Origin: Blautia pseudococcoides
Lineage (GTDB): Bacteria; Bacillota; Clostridia; Lachnospirales; Lachnospiraceae
Direction of reading: 5' to 3'
DNA: 64,000 bases
Assembly (NCBI RefSeq): GCF_001689125.2
Contig: NZ_CP015405.2
Location: 3,850,501 to 3,914,500 of the forward strand
Position numbers and translations under genes: made by a program
Shown here: positions 51,680 to 61,309 of the stretch, one piece after another
Position numbering within the stretch: position 1 is the stretch's first letter
How the letters are laid out: the number at the start of each line of letters is the position of its first letter
The notes under the pieces: generated by a model
The model's input: only the letters and a program-made list of their open reading frames with translations
The model's database searches: none
Told to the model about the DNA's origin: nothing

Positions 51680-52575
51680 CTACTGTGCCGCGGGCAGGTT
51701 GACATAAAACGTTGTACCCTTCCCTGTTTTTGACCGCACCTATAAAGCCTCTTTCCTTCATAACAATCTCCCGCGCCAGATACAGGCCGATTCCCACACC
51801 GTCCTGGTCTGCCACTTCCGGCTCGCGGTAAAAACGCTTAAATATTTCAGTCAGCCGCTCTTCCTCAATTCCTTTTCCATTGTCCCTTATACCGATGCGG
51901 ACAAAAAAATCGGTTATCTGCGCCTGAATCTGTATTTCCCCCCTTGTCCGGTGTACTTTACCGCATTGTCCAAAATATTAAAGACTGCTTCCAGCGTCCA
52001 CTTTTTATCAAATACCGCCCTCAGATTTTCGTCACATTCCGTCTCTATTTCAATCTGCTTATCCTCCGCCTTCAGGGCAATGTCATAGACTGCCTATTCC
52101 AGCAGCACACGGATGGGATTTTCTTTTGGCTGGACTTCCACAATACCAGTCTCCAGCCTGGACATCTTGATCATACTCTTCATGAGAAATTCCAGTTTGT
52201 CTGTCTGACGCTGGGCAGCATCCAAGAACTGTTCTTTTTCTGTAATAGGCTGTGATACATCCTCACATTTGCAATGGGTGTTTTTACCTGATGGGAAATA
52301 TCTGCAACTATAGTTTCAATCTGCTGGCGCTGTATTTTATTTTCCTGGGACTGCTGGTTGAGTATCTCATACAGGCGGTGCAGTTTAGACTGCAGCTTAC
52401 CTGCCAGGGTGTCCTTCTCCTCCTGAAACACAAGATCCGTTCGGCCTGCGATCATGGCATCCAGACAGTCGCTCATCTGGCGTGTGTATTCAACAAGCCT
52501 TTTTCTCACTTTGATCACTATAAAAATAGAAAGGAAAAGGCAGATGAGGGAAAAAGCCAGGATTAATTTTTCCAT
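51680..52575 (-). pseudogene. Sensor histidine kinase, broken by several lesions
   Basis: The start (MEKLILAFSLICLFLSIFIV) overlaps the response regulator stop (ATG at 52575) as in intact pairs. The H box is ISHQVKTPIANVRMYHSLLQ with the phosphoacceptor His. The frame then shifts near 52,250 and resumes as KLEFLMKSMIKMSRLETGIV. A TAG stops it at about 52,097 (LLE-stop-AVYDIALK), the next frameshift is near 51,940 after NILDNAVKYTG, and another near 51,745 before KTGKGTTFYVNLPAAQ. The ATP-site glycine box survives in DGVGIGLYLARE. The number of lesions shows long decay. Confidence 0.9.
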
Positions 52576-53291
52576 TCCGTTTTCTTCCCCTTCCACTGAT
52601 ATCCCATGCCGTACAGGGTCTTAATATATGGGTGTTCTTCGGATTCAATCTTCTTGCGGAGTCTGTTGATATTCACAGCCACGGCATGTTCATCCACAAA
52701 ATTCCCGGTGCTGTCCCATACTTTTTCCAAAAGAAGGGTCTTTGTCATGACCCGCTCTGTATTGGCAATGAGAAGACGCAGGATTTTAAACTCTGTGGGC
52801 GTCATAGTCAGAGGCTCCCCGCCCAGGGATGCCGGCATGGTATCAAAATCTATCTTAGCCGTCATTTTCCGGGTCTCCGAGTCAAGTATCCAGACTTTAT
52901 AGTGCAGTTCTGTCTGAACATCCGGCAGCTTTGAGGCAGGCAGGGAGCGGAGCTGTACCTGAATGCGCACAAGCAGTTCTTTTAGATCGAAGGGCTTGCA
53001 GATATAGTCATTAGCCCCTGCGGTTAGAAGTTCCACTTTGCTGTCCAGCTCATTTTTTGCGGAAAGGACAATGACCGGGACTTTTCCCGCAAACATTCTG
53101 ATCAGCTCCTCTCCTGTCATACCCGGGAGCATAAGGTCCAAAAGGATCAGATCAAACTCCTCCATGGAGAATCTGAGAGAGCCTTCGCTCCCTGAAAATG
53201 CCTGTGTACACGTATATCCATTGGCGCTCAGATATTCTGATACCATATTATTTATATTTGTATCATCTTCAATGATCAGTATTTTTGCCAT
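52563..53291 (-). CDS. OmpR-type response regulator
   Basis: 242 residues. Receiver domain with phosphoacceptor Asp in DLILLDLMLPGMTGEELIRM, Thr/Ser and Lys positions (VIVLSAKN, YICKPFDLKELL). The C-terminal winged helix (LTMTPTEFKILRLLIANTER, VDEHAVAVNINRLRKKIESE) binds DNA. Its partner kinase is a pseudogene, so the regulator is probably not phosphorylated by its own kinase. It overlaps the AraC gene by 16 bases at its start. Confidence 0.95.
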   Translation of the reverse strand: MAKILIIEDDTNINNMVSEYLSANGYTCTQAFSGSEGSLRFSMEEFDLILLDLMLPGMTGEELIRMFAGKVPVIVLSAKNELDSKVELLTAGANDYICKPFDLKELLVRIQVQLRSLPASKLPDVQTELHYKVWILDSETRKMTAKIDFDTMPASLGGEPLTMTPTEFKILRLLIANTERVMTKTLLLEKVWDSTGNFVDEHAVAVNINRLRKKIESEEHPYIKTLYGMGYQWKGKKTEWKN

Positions 53292-54160
53292 GAAACACTA
53301 TCCTCCTCTTTCCTCCGGTATTTTCCGGGCGGTATACCGTATTTCTGTTTGAAACAGTATCCAAGATAATCGGCCGAAGAAAACCCGGTGCGCTCTGCTA
53401 TCTCCTCCAGGGAATTTACCTTCTCCTCAAGCATGCGGCATACAAGTTCAAGTTTATTTTCCATCTGCATCTGCCGGAAGGTCATGCCGTAATGGCTCTT
53501 CATCAGGCGCTGTACCTGGCGTACACTCAGCCCCAGCTCCTTTGCCAGCTTCTGGATCGTGATATGTACCGGGTCATCCAGAAAAATCCGCTCTATCTGC
53601 AGATACTTTACCTCATCCGAGCAGGGGACATAAGTATCACCGGTATCCATGGCCCCTGTCTGATACAGCCTTCCCAGAGAAATGAACAGCCCGCCGGCCA
53701 AAAAAGGCACCAGTGTCCGGTAACCCGGCGGTTTCTCCTGTATCTCGCCGATGATCCGCCTGAACGGCTCCCAAACTTCCCGTGGTCCCTCACCAATCCA
53801 GAACCTCTGGCTGAGAAGCTGTTCCAGCCATGGCTCCCTCTTTTTATGGCTTTTACGGTTCTCCCCGCCTCCGCAGACCAGGGGAACCGTATAATACATT
53901 ACAATCTCCCTCATAGGCTCCTGGGATATGGTGATCTGCTCATGGGCTATGCCCGGTCCTGTCAGATAAAAAGTCCCTTTTTTCAGTGTATATTCATCTC
54001 TGCGAAGACGCAGCACGCCCTGTCCTGATTCTATATAATGGATCTCATAACTGGCAATACTGTGGGAATGCATTTTGATATGTCCGGTGTTTCCCCTTCC
54101 AACAGACACTATATGGAATTGGATGCCCTCAAGGCTGAGTTTGTAATTTACATCCGCCAT
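53276..54160 (-). CDS. AraC family regulator with cupin domain
   Basis: 294 residues. N-terminal cupin (IKMHSHSIASYEIHYIESGQ, GTFYLTGPGIAHEQITIS) and C-terminal AraC domain (VHITIQKLAKELGLSVRQVQ, LEEIAERTGFSSADYLGYCF). It lies divergent from the GH29 fucosidase gene with 319 bases between starts, so it is the likely regulator of fucoside use. A minus-strand TATAAT at 54287-54292, with TTTCCA 17 bases upstream, may be its promoter. Its 3' end overlaps the response regulator start. Confidence 0.93.
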   Translation of the reverse strand: MADVNYKLSLEGIQFHIVSVGRGNTGHIKMHSHSIASYEIHYIESGQGVLRLRRDEYTLKKGTFYLTGPGIAHEQITISQEPMREIVMYYTVPLVCGGGENRKSHKKREPWLEQLLSQRFWIGEGPREVWEPFRRIIGEIQEKPPGYRTLVPFLAGGLFISLGRLYQTGAMDTGDTYVPCSDEVKYLQIERIFLDDPVHITIQKLAKELGLSVRQVQRLMKSHYGMTFRQMQMENKLELVCRMLEEKVNSLEEIAERTGFSSADYLGYCFKQKYGIPPGKYRRKEEDSVSWQKY

Positions 54161-54479
54161 TGTTCTTCTCCTTTTCGGATATTTCCCGGAGTGTACCTGA
54201 ACCTGCTTTCAGCAAGCGCCGCCAAGTATTTATTTGGCCCGGATTCACCCCACTGACCCAAGATGCTGAGCAGTTACGTTCCCTATATTATACCGAATTG
54301 ACAGAGATATGGAAACTGTTTCTCTGTTTCTGGGACAATTATTCTGGAAATAACGACATTCCCCTATAGAACTTGACGCTGCTCTGTCTTCTTATTTACT
54401 TATCACTGTTTTACAATAAGGACAGACAGCCGCGCACGCGGCGGCAGTAAAAATATGGCCATCAAAAGGAGAATTGCCT
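54161..54479. promoter_or_regulatory. Divergent control region of AraC and GH29 genes
   Basis: No gene. A minus-strand TATAAT (54287-54292) and a plus-strand TTGACG-N17-TTACTT starting near 54,373 are candidate promoters. A short GC-rich inverted repeat (CCGCGCACGCGG, 54430-54441) lies just before the GH29 ribosome binding site and could be an operator. Confidence 0.45.
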
Positions 54480-55955
54480 ATGTACAGTAAAAAGGCTTAT
54501 TTACAGCAGATTGAAGATGTCATTGCCGGAGGACCTTACCGGGACAACTGGGATTCTCTGTCACAGCACCAGACTCCCAAATGGTTCCGAGATGCGAAAT
54601 TCGGTATTTTTATCCATTGGGGTGTGTACAGTGTTCCCGCCTTTGGAAATGAATGGTATTCGAGAAATATGTATATTCAGGGAAGCCCTGAATTCCGTCA
54701 TCACCAGCAAGTATATGGGAGCCAGAAAGATTTTGGCTATAAAGATTTTATCCCCATGTTCAAAGCCGAAAATTTTGATGCCGCCGCATGGACTGACCTG
54801 TTCCGGAAAGCAGGCGCCAGATATGTTGTCCCCGTGGCAGAACATCATGACGGCTTTCAGATGTACCGCAGTGACATTTCCCATTGGAACGCTTACGAAA
54901 TGGGGCCAAAACGCGATGTACTCGGGGAGCTGACTCAGGAAATGGAGAAGAAGGGACTTATAAACGGCGCTTCTACCCACCGCATAGAGCACTGGTTCTT
55001 TATGGGACACGGAAAGGATTTTGAGAGCGATATCACAGAAGCGGAAAAAGAAGGGGACTTTTACTGGCCCGCCATGCCGGAGGGTGACCATCAGGACCTG
55101 TTCAGTGAACCGGTTCCCACGAAAGACTTCCTGGAGGACTGGATGGTCAGAACTTGTGAACTGATCGACCGCTATCAAATAAAAGAGCTGTATTTTGACT
55201 GGTGGATCCAGCACAGCAGCGCCAAACCATATCTCCAAAAAATAGCGGCTTATTACTACAACCGGGCAGTGGAATGGAATGAGGAAGTCCTCATTGCCTA
55301 CAAACATGATGCTTTTATGTTCGGCACTGCCCTTGTAGATATTGAACGGGGACAATTTGCAAATGTCCAGCCGTTTTACTGGCAGACCGACACGGCTATT
55401 GCAAAAAATTCCTGGTGTTATACAGAAAATAATGATTTCAAAAAGGCAAAGGATATTATCTGTGACCTGGCAGATGTGGTCAGCAAAAACGGGAACCTTC
55501 TTCTGAATGTGGGTCCCAAAGCGGACGGGACCATATCGGCCGAAGATACGGCTGTCCTTCTTGAAATCGGGGAATGGCTGGAAGCCAACGGGGAAGCGAT
55601 CTATGGCTCCCATATCTGGCGCACCGCGGCGGAAGGTCCCACTGTGGTGGAGGAAGGGCAGTTCACAGATGGGAAGGATAAGGTTTTTACAAAAGAGGAT
55701 TTCCGCTTCACCGTGAACGGATCTCATCTGTATGCCATCTGTCTGAGCTATCCCCATGACGGGCACATATCCATAAAATCATTGGCAGAACAGGATGCCT
55801 CCTGTCTTCCAAAATTCCACGGCATTATCGACGCTGTGGATGTGCTGGGGTTTGAGGAGACTCCGGTGTGGAAACGTACGGAAAATGGGCTGGAGATTGA
55901 AACCCGGAATGTCAGAACCGATAAACCGGTAGTGTTTAAGATCACAATGAGATAG
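54480..55955 (+). CDS. GH29 alpha-L-fucosidase
   Basis: 491 residues from ATG at 54480 (AAGGAG seven bases upstream). Family blocks: WFRDAKFGIFIHWGVYSVPA, YVVPVAEHHDGFQMYRSDIS, and catalytic nucleophile Asp in KELYFDWWIQH; GNLLLNVGPKADGTISAEDT closes the barrel. The C-terminal beta-sandwich follows. There is no signal peptide, so it is cytoplasmic and acts on imported fucosides. With the divergent AraC gene it forms a small host-glycan use unit; no transporter is next to it. Confidence 0.95.
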   Translation: MYSKKAYLQQIEDVIAGGPYRDNWDSLSQHQTPKWFRDAKFGIFIHWGVYSVPAFGNEWYSRNMYIQGSPEFRHHQQVYGSQKDFGYKDFIPMFKAENFDAAAWTDLFRKAGARYVVPVAEHHDGFQMYRSDISHWNAYEMGPKRDVLGELTQEMEKKGLINGASTHRIEHWFFMGHGKDFESDITEAEKEGDFYWPAMPEGDHQDLFSEPVPTKDFLEDWMVRTCELIDRYQIKELYFDWWIQHSSAKPYLQKIAAYYYNRAVEWNEEVLIAYKHDAFMFGTALVDIERGQFANVQPFYWQTDTAIAKNSWCYTENNDFKKAKDIICDLADVVSKNGNLLLNVGPKADGTISAEDTAVLLEIGEWLEANGEAIYGSHIWRTAAEGPTVVEEGQFTDGKDKVFTKEDFRFTVNGSHLYAICLSYPHDGHISIKSLAEQDASCLPKFHGIIDAVDVLGFEETPVWKRTENGLEIETRNVRTDKPVVFKITMR

Positions 55956-55957
55956 GG

Positions 55958-56009
55958 ATATATCCTGCCGTACAGACCGTCTCAGCGGACTGTACGGCAG
56001 GATATTTGT
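55958..56009. terminator. Terminator after the GH29 gene
   Basis: ATATCCTGCCGTACAG pairs perfectly with CTGTACGGCAGGATAT (14-base loop region) and is followed by TTGTTCTT on the plus strand. Confidence 0.88.
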
Positions 56010-56011
56010 TC

Positions 56012-56362
56012 TTACTTCAAAAGCTGTTCAATGCCCCGGCACAGAGCATCCACGTTTGTCTCCAATATTTCCACCCCATACTCCACGGAAGCATCCGTTC
56101 TCGGGTCAGCTCCTGCCACAGCGACAGGCTGCTTCCCACCGTCCCGGATCCGCTCAAGCTGCACCAGTTCCGGCCTTACCGCCATGATAATGGACGTTTC
56201 ATTGGCTGCCGCATGGTCATTTTGAAACCTCAGTCTGTCATCCTCCACGAAGTCAAAGGTATTCTTATCATAAGGATCGAGATGGAACTGAAAACGTATG
56301 ATTCTGGCTAAACCATCAATCCCTCTGCGCAGATCTGTAAATCCGGCTTCATCATTGAGCAT
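56012..56362 (-). pseudogene. Chimera of IS66 TnpB start and creatininase-family end
   Basis: The 116-codon frame joins two unrelated pieces. Residues 1-36 (GFTDLRRGIDGLARII, RFQFHLDPYDKNT) are the start of the IS66 accessory protein TnpB. Residues from about 45 (HAAANETSIIMAVRPELVQL, VAGADPRTDASVEYGVEILE) are the C-terminal part of a creatininase/creatinine amidohydrolase family protein. Both are incomplete. It marks the left boundary of the defence island. Confidence 0.82.
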
Positions 56363-56432
56363 CCATCATCACTCCCAAAAGTGTAATTAGAAATGAATCA
56401 GATGCCTAATCTGTGATTTCCACTTTGAATTC

Positions 56433-58943
56433 TTACTCATTGTATGGTACAATTCCATTTTTTCGATAAAACTCAATTCTTTCATTCAAGTTTGTGATGC
56501 TACCTGTTTCTTCTTTTATATCAATACCTATGCTAGAATAAATATCTACAATACTTATGTCATTATCACTACTTTCTTTTTCTCGCACTTCGCTCAATAG
56601 ATAATCTCTTGTTACATAAGAAGCTTTTCTTGTCGTTCCGTATCTTTTATCTCCCAAAATTCCTTCTTCATTACTATCCAAACTTGGAAAACCATATAGA
56701 ATACATGCTATTTCTGTGCTGTTTAACCCAAAAATATCAGTTACTAACCTATCAATTTTCAATCTTAACTTCCATATGTTTTCATTTGCATTCGCATAAT
56801 AAATATCAACGATTTCTTTGTCTGATATATATGATAATAATTTGTAACCATTCATTTTTTCCAAGACAAGTGCTGACCATGCAACAAGACATTTAAAAGA
56901 TTTATCTGTACTTGCCAACTTAGGAAATGGAATCTGAAACCAATGATAAAAATTCAATGTTATTGTCATTTTCTTTCTCATCATCCAGTCGATTATAAAA
57001 CTATTTGCTAATGATATCCAATAAAGATGAAAAGTTATATCATTACTAGGATAAAACTCACATGTAGGAACTTTATTGCCACATACCGCCCTTTCTTTTA
57101 TGAGTGATGCTAGAATTGTTCTTACATTTTTCTGTCCTGTCACATCACAATATGATGCTCTAAAGATTTGTGGAATATTCCTACATCTATCTTCTTCTAC
57201 ATAATATTGTGGTTGAATCACACCTTCTTTATTATTTTTGTTTTTCTCCCATAATGCAGTTCTTCCCGTTCCCCTTATATAGACTTTTTTGGATGAATTA
57301 TATTGGTGAACCATTCTGCCTTCATATAGCGGTAGGTATCTTTTATTTTCTTGTAGTTCATCTTCTTTAACGAATTTATCGCTATCCATCGTCATGTCGA
57401 GTTCTCTTTTAAATGAAACTTTCCATTTACCTTTTTGTTCTTTTCCCAAGTTAGGATATTTTTTGTATAACTTTTCCAATATATTCAGTTCAGTTACAGA
57501 TTTACATTCTGGTATAGCCCAATAATCGTTGCTACATAATTTTAATAATTTTCTTGAATAAGATATAAAGTTCAATTTTAAAATATTATTTTCTTTTATT
57601 TCATCCACATTACTCAAATCAAAATATGCCTTTTTTATCTTTCCTGGTACTGACTTCTTAACATAAACTAATATGATAAATTTGAAAGAAGGATGAATCG
57701 GAAATATGTGTTTTTTATTTTCAAAATTAAGTAAGTATTCTATGTCTCCATTTTCTAGTAGTAAATGTCTAAGAGCTGTTGCTCCCTCCGACATATAAAA
57801 TGATGCTGGAATAATATATCCTAACCTACCATTAATTTTTAACAATTTATAACTCAGCTCGACAAAATACTTATATAAGTCAAAATCTCCACCAGTCTTT
57901 GTATTTTCAACAATATATTGTTGATGTGAAAAATTTGGTGATTCTTTCAACGCTTTTGAATAATTTTTAATGTATTGTTGATATTCTTTCCACCCTTTTT
58001 TATCACTATTCTCTTCAATAAAATGCTTTAATCTTATTCCTTGATATTCTTTTGTATTATTACCATTTAATAAATTATATTCTCTTATATTTGCCTTTAT
58101 TTTTCCCCACGGTGGATTTCCTATTACATAATCAAATCCCCCTTCTTTAAATGCTCTTGGAAAAATACTCCCCCAAGTTTTCTCATTTTCGTTATTTCCT
58201 ATTGGGAGTAATAAACTGTCGTCTGAAACAAAATTCTTTCCCAAAAAATTCATTTCATCCATCTCATTGAAATATTTAATCCAAAAACAAACCTTGAAAA
58301 GGTCAACTATTATCGGATTTTTATCAATTCCATAAACATTATTTTTGAGAAAATGCGTAAAATCTTTTTTACTCATTTTACTTTTTACTTTTTCTGCTAA
58401 TTCAAACAAAAAAATACCAGCACCCATTGCTGGATCAATAAATGTTGAGTTTTTTACTTTGGCGGCACTCACGTTCTCCAACAGCAAGTTTATTGTTTCC
58501 CTTACTAAATCCACGTCAGAAAAAAACATTCCAGAATCACTTCGACCTGTAGTTTCCTTTATTTGTGAATCAGAATATTCCATATTAAAAAGACTTTCAA
58601 ATAACCTGCCAATATCGTAAATATTTAAAGAATACTTTTCAATCATAACATCAAAGTGTATTGCTAACATATCTATAATGTTTTTCTTTATTGTTTTGTG
58701 TTTTGATAATTCAAATAAATCTGTTTGCAAGATTCCTTCAAATTTTTCTTTTAATTTTTCCATGCATTCCCACGTATTTTTATCATTAGGCATTGCATGA
58801 TTTATTTTCGCAAACCTAACCAGGGCTATTTCAAAATAAAGTACTAATAATTTTTCGTAGCCACAATCTTTTTCATTTATTTTATCTAATACCTGTATAA
58901 GACTTTCCTTTATTTCCTCTTGTATATCTGTCTTGGTATTCAA
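56433..58943 (-). CDS. Eco57I-like N6-adenine DNA methyltransferase
   Basis: 836 residues. Motif I DPAMGAG (about 170-176), GIDKNP (205-210), and catalytic NPPW (276-279) mark an adenine N6 amino-methyltransferase of the Eco57I/PglX type. A long C-terminal part with SNDITFHLYWISLANSFIID and LNFYHWFQIPFPKLA is target-recognition-like. No nuclease motif was found in the N terminus, so it is not obviously a type IIG enzyme. It is last in the five-gene island, one base after the D12 gene, and likely protects the host from the McrBC-like nuclease. Confidence 0.9.
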   Translation of the reverse strand: MNTKTDIQEEIKESLIQVLDKINEKDCGYEKLLVLYFEIALVRFAKINHAMPNDKNTWECMEKLKEKFEGILQTDLFELSKHKTIKKNIIDMLAIHFDVMIEKYSLNIYDIGRLFESLFNMEYSDSQIKETTGRSDSGMFFSDVDLVRETINLLLENVSAAKVKNSTFIDPAMGAGIFLFELAEKVKSKMSKKDFTHFLKNNVYGIDKNPIIVDLFKVCFWIKYFNEMDEMNFLGKNFVSDDSLLLPIGNNENEKTWGSIFPRAFKEGGFDYVIGNPPWGKIKANIREYNLLNGNNTKEYQGIRLKHFIEENSDKKGWKEYQQYIKNYSKALKESPNFSHQQYIVENTKTGGDFDLYKYFVELSYKLLKINGRLGYIIPASFYMSEGATALRHLLLENGDIEYLLNFENKKHIFPIHPSFKFIILVYVKKSVPGKIKKAYFDLSNVDEIKENNILKLNFISYSRKLLKLCSNDYWAIPECKSVTELNILEKLYKKYPNLGKEQKGKWKVSFKRELDMTMDSDKFVKEDELQENKRYLPLYEGRMVHQYNSSKKVYIRGTGRTALWEKNKNNKEGVIQPQYYVEEDRCRNIPQIFRASYCDVTGQKNVRTILASLIKERAVCGNKVPTCEFYPSNDITFHLYWISLANSFIIDWMMRKKMTITLNFYHWFQIPFPKLASTDKSFKCLVAWSALVLEKMNGYKLLSYISDKEIVDIYYANANENIWKLRLKIDRLVTDIFGLNSTEIACILYGFPSLDSNEEGILGDKRYGTTRKASYVTRDYLLSEVREKESSDNDISIVDIYSSIGIDIKEETGSITNLNERIEFYRKNGIVPYNE

Positions 58944-58944
58944 T

Positions 58945-60003
58945 TCATTTCTCCATTCTCAAAATATAAAGTCGTTCTATAACATCTTTTCTTTGATTTG
59001 ATGCACTATTACTTTTATATCTTTTATATTCTGCTTCTTTAACTGTTATTTCTCCATATTTTCCTAGTATCTCAAGTATTTTCTCATGTTGGATTTGACC
59101 CTCATCATTGTAACTCATCACAAAATACTTACATTTTGCTTTACTTAACATTCTTTCTAACGCCCTAGGTGCTTTTCTTTTATAACAAAAATCAGAAGAT
59201 TTCTCCTTCCAATTTCTAAGACCAGTACTTCCTTCTATTTCTGGATTATCATATAATACAATCGTTTCTAATAGATGATAATAAGCACTATACTGTCTTT
59301 TGGTATATGGCGGATCTGCGTATATAATATCATAAGATTCGTTTCCAATTACATTATCAATATTTTCATTTGTTACATAATAATGGCGATTAAGTTTGCC
59401 TGGAATAATCTCACTTTTCTTTAACCGAATTTCTGCAATCGCCTTTTTTTTCCAATATTTCATGTAACAACCATACGTTCCTGCAATATTACTTACCCCA
59501 GAAACTGCATGAATTAAATCTGTTAATAACAAAGCTTCTTCATTCTTTTCCAAATAATCTTTCCATTCTAGAATTTTCATTCTAATGGCGTCGATTTTTT
59601 TCGCATTTTCTTCTGTAAAATACATTCTTTCAATATCAGAATTATTAACTGATGCAGGTGAATAATTTCGATACACAAAACCTGATTTCCCTTCCAGTGC
59701 ATTTAAATAATTCAAAACACTATTGTATGGATCAGATCCTGTCTCTATGTGTTCTTTTGTTATTACTTTTTCAAATCTAGGCTCGCTTTGATTTAATAAA
59801 ACAGCTGATGTAATTACCGATGCCGATGCCAAAAAATCATTAGCAGTCACACTATAACCATTTTTTTTCAAAGCTATAGAGACACTGCCACTTCCTGAAA
59901 AAGCATCCAAACAATTTATACAGTTACTATCTGTATGATTTTTAATATTACTTATAATAAAATCTTCAAGTTGTCGTTTATTTCCAAGAAATTCTATCCC
60001 CAT
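58945..60003 (-). CDS. D12-class (Dam-like) adenine DNA methyltransferase
   Basis: 352 residues. AdoMet motif I FSGSGS (35-40), catalytic DPPY (230-233) followed by TKRQYSAYY. N-terminal FLGNKRQLEDFI is the X motif of the D12 class. It methylates adenine in a specific but unknown sequence. It follows the McrC-like gene by seven bases and precedes the Eco57I-like gene. Two methyltransferases in one system suggest either an asymmetric target (one enzyme per strand) or two motifs. Confidence 0.93.
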   Translation of the reverse strand: MGIEFLGNKRQLEDFIISNIKNHTDSNCINCLDAFSGSGSVSIALKKNGYSVTANDFLASASVITSAVLLNQSEPRFEKVITKEHIETGSDPYNSVLNYLNALEGKSGFVYRNYSPASVNNSDIERMYFTEENAKKIDAIRMKILEWKDYLEKNEEALLLTDLIHAVSGVSNIAGTYGCYMKYWKKKAIAEIRLKKSEIIPGKLNRHYYVTNENIDNVIGNESYDIIYADPPYTKRQYSAYYHLLETIVLYDNPEIEGSTGLRNWKEKSSDFCYKRKAPRALERMLSKAKCKYFVMSYNDEGQIQHEKILEILGKYGEITVKEAEYKRYKSNSASNQRKDVIERLYILRMEK

Positions 60004-60010
60004 ATTACTC

Positions 60011-61294
60011 CTACCATTTTTTGTCTATATATGAAAATAGACGTTCTTTTAATTTCTCAATTCTATCTACAGATGAAAGATCACTCATATCTATTGTTAA
60101 GCTAAATAATTTGTAATCTTTTGAACCATCTGTTACTTCCCATGAATGTTCTGTTATTGCTTCATCATTCTCACATGGAGATATTAAAATTCCCGTATCG
60201 CAATTATGTGTAACTAGTGATGTAAATAATTGATATATGTCCGCATTTATCGGTTTTTTTTGTTTGTCATCTGCATATATATTCTTATATTTTGCATCAA
60301 TTAGTAATCTTGGAGTTCCATCCTTATATAACTTGTTATCTGGTACTGTATAGTACGATGATGTATTTGCTGATACAGCTCTTGCAAATAATAAACTACT
60401 CTGTGCTTCAGATTTAATACCATAAGTTGTCGTTTTAATTTGCTGTAGAATTTTCTCAACAAATTTTTCATAGATGACTTCTGTGTTAACAACATATCCT
60501 ATACCACCACCAAGTTTTTCAGAATGATAGTATGAATATCCAAGCGCTATATTGTTTGCGATATTGATTGCTTCTAAATAATGACTATATTGTGGTGGCA
60601 ACTTTGTATTAACCGGAATATTATAAATCTTATGCGTTTTTGGACTCACATCAATAATCATTTTAAGTTTAATCCTCAGCCAATTATTGCGAACTTTCGC
60701 TATCAGTGTTTTTGTACACCAATGTAACAAATAATTAAATTCGTTATCTGTATCAAACAAATCACATTCATAAAACATAATTCCTGGATGTGATATCACA
60801 TTTTTTAACTGTTCACTTAGTAAAAGTCTTCCTTTCAAAAATCTAGAGGCTTCTTCAATGGCACGGTATGAATGTATTGAATCTTTACCCAAAGCATCTT
60901 CCATTGTTTCTATAAACATCATTGCTACATGATCATAAAACGAAAACGTTGATGTAGTAATATGCGAAGATTTTTGTGTAAGCAATCGATTACTTCTAGA
61001 CCAATAAATCATATTAAATAAACTTTCTCTCCACTTATCTCCTGTTTTGAGAAACTTAGGCATAATCTCTATTTCCAACTGTTTCAATGTAATAACACCT
61101 GCTATACCTTGAAACTTTATTTTTCTAGTTTTCTTTCTTGTATAGATTTGAATTGGTTGTACTCGCATACCAAGCTTAGTTTTCAGCTCATCAGACTTTA
61201 CTTCTAATTCTTGAATAAGATGAGCAGACTCATATTCTGAAAATAAATCTTTATAATTATATTCTCGTAATTCTTTTACTAAAATCTGCTTCAT
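60011..61294 (-). CDS. McrC-like nuclease subunit
   Basis: 427 residues. Family layout: N-terminal beta-rich part (RVQPIQIYTRKKTRKIKFQG), GRLLLSEQLKN, YEKFVEKIL, and the PD-(D/E)xK-type centre at IDAKYK (332-337) preceded by KLYKDGTPRLL. McrC activates the McrB GTPase and carries the nuclease. It lies 16 bases after the McrB-like gene. The catalytic lysine and aspartate are intact. Confidence 0.9.
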   Translation of the reverse strand: MKQILVKELREYNYKDLFSEYESAHLIQELEVKSDELKTKLGMRVQPIQIYTRKKTRKIKFQGIAGVITLKQLEIEIMPKFLKTGDKWRESLFNMIYWSRSNRLLTQKSSHITTSTFSFYDHVAMMFIETMEDALGKDSIHSYRAIEEASRFLKGRLLLSEQLKNVISHPGIMFYECDLFDTDNEFNYLLHWCTKTLIAKVRNNWLRIKLKMIIDVSPKTHKIYNIPVNTKLPPQYSHYLEAINIANNIALGYSYYHSEKLGGGIGYVVNTEVIYEKFVEKILQQIKTTTYGIKSEAQSSLLFARAVSANTSSYYTVPDNKLYKDGTPRLLIDAKYKNIYADDKQKKPINADIYQLFTSLVTHNCDTGILISPCENDEAITEHSWEVTDGSKDYKLFSLTIDMSDLSSVDRIEKLKERLFSYIDKKW

Positions 61295-61309
61295 CTTTCA
61301 CTCCTTCGA

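Noticed and set aside
54561..55766. Long minus-strand frame opposite the GH29 gene
   Set aside because: Antisense shadow with no family features; the GH29 gene is clear.
56433..58943. BREX PglX or DISARM methylase
   Set aside because: No pglZ, brxC, brxL, drmA or drmB genes are present; the partners are McrBC-like.
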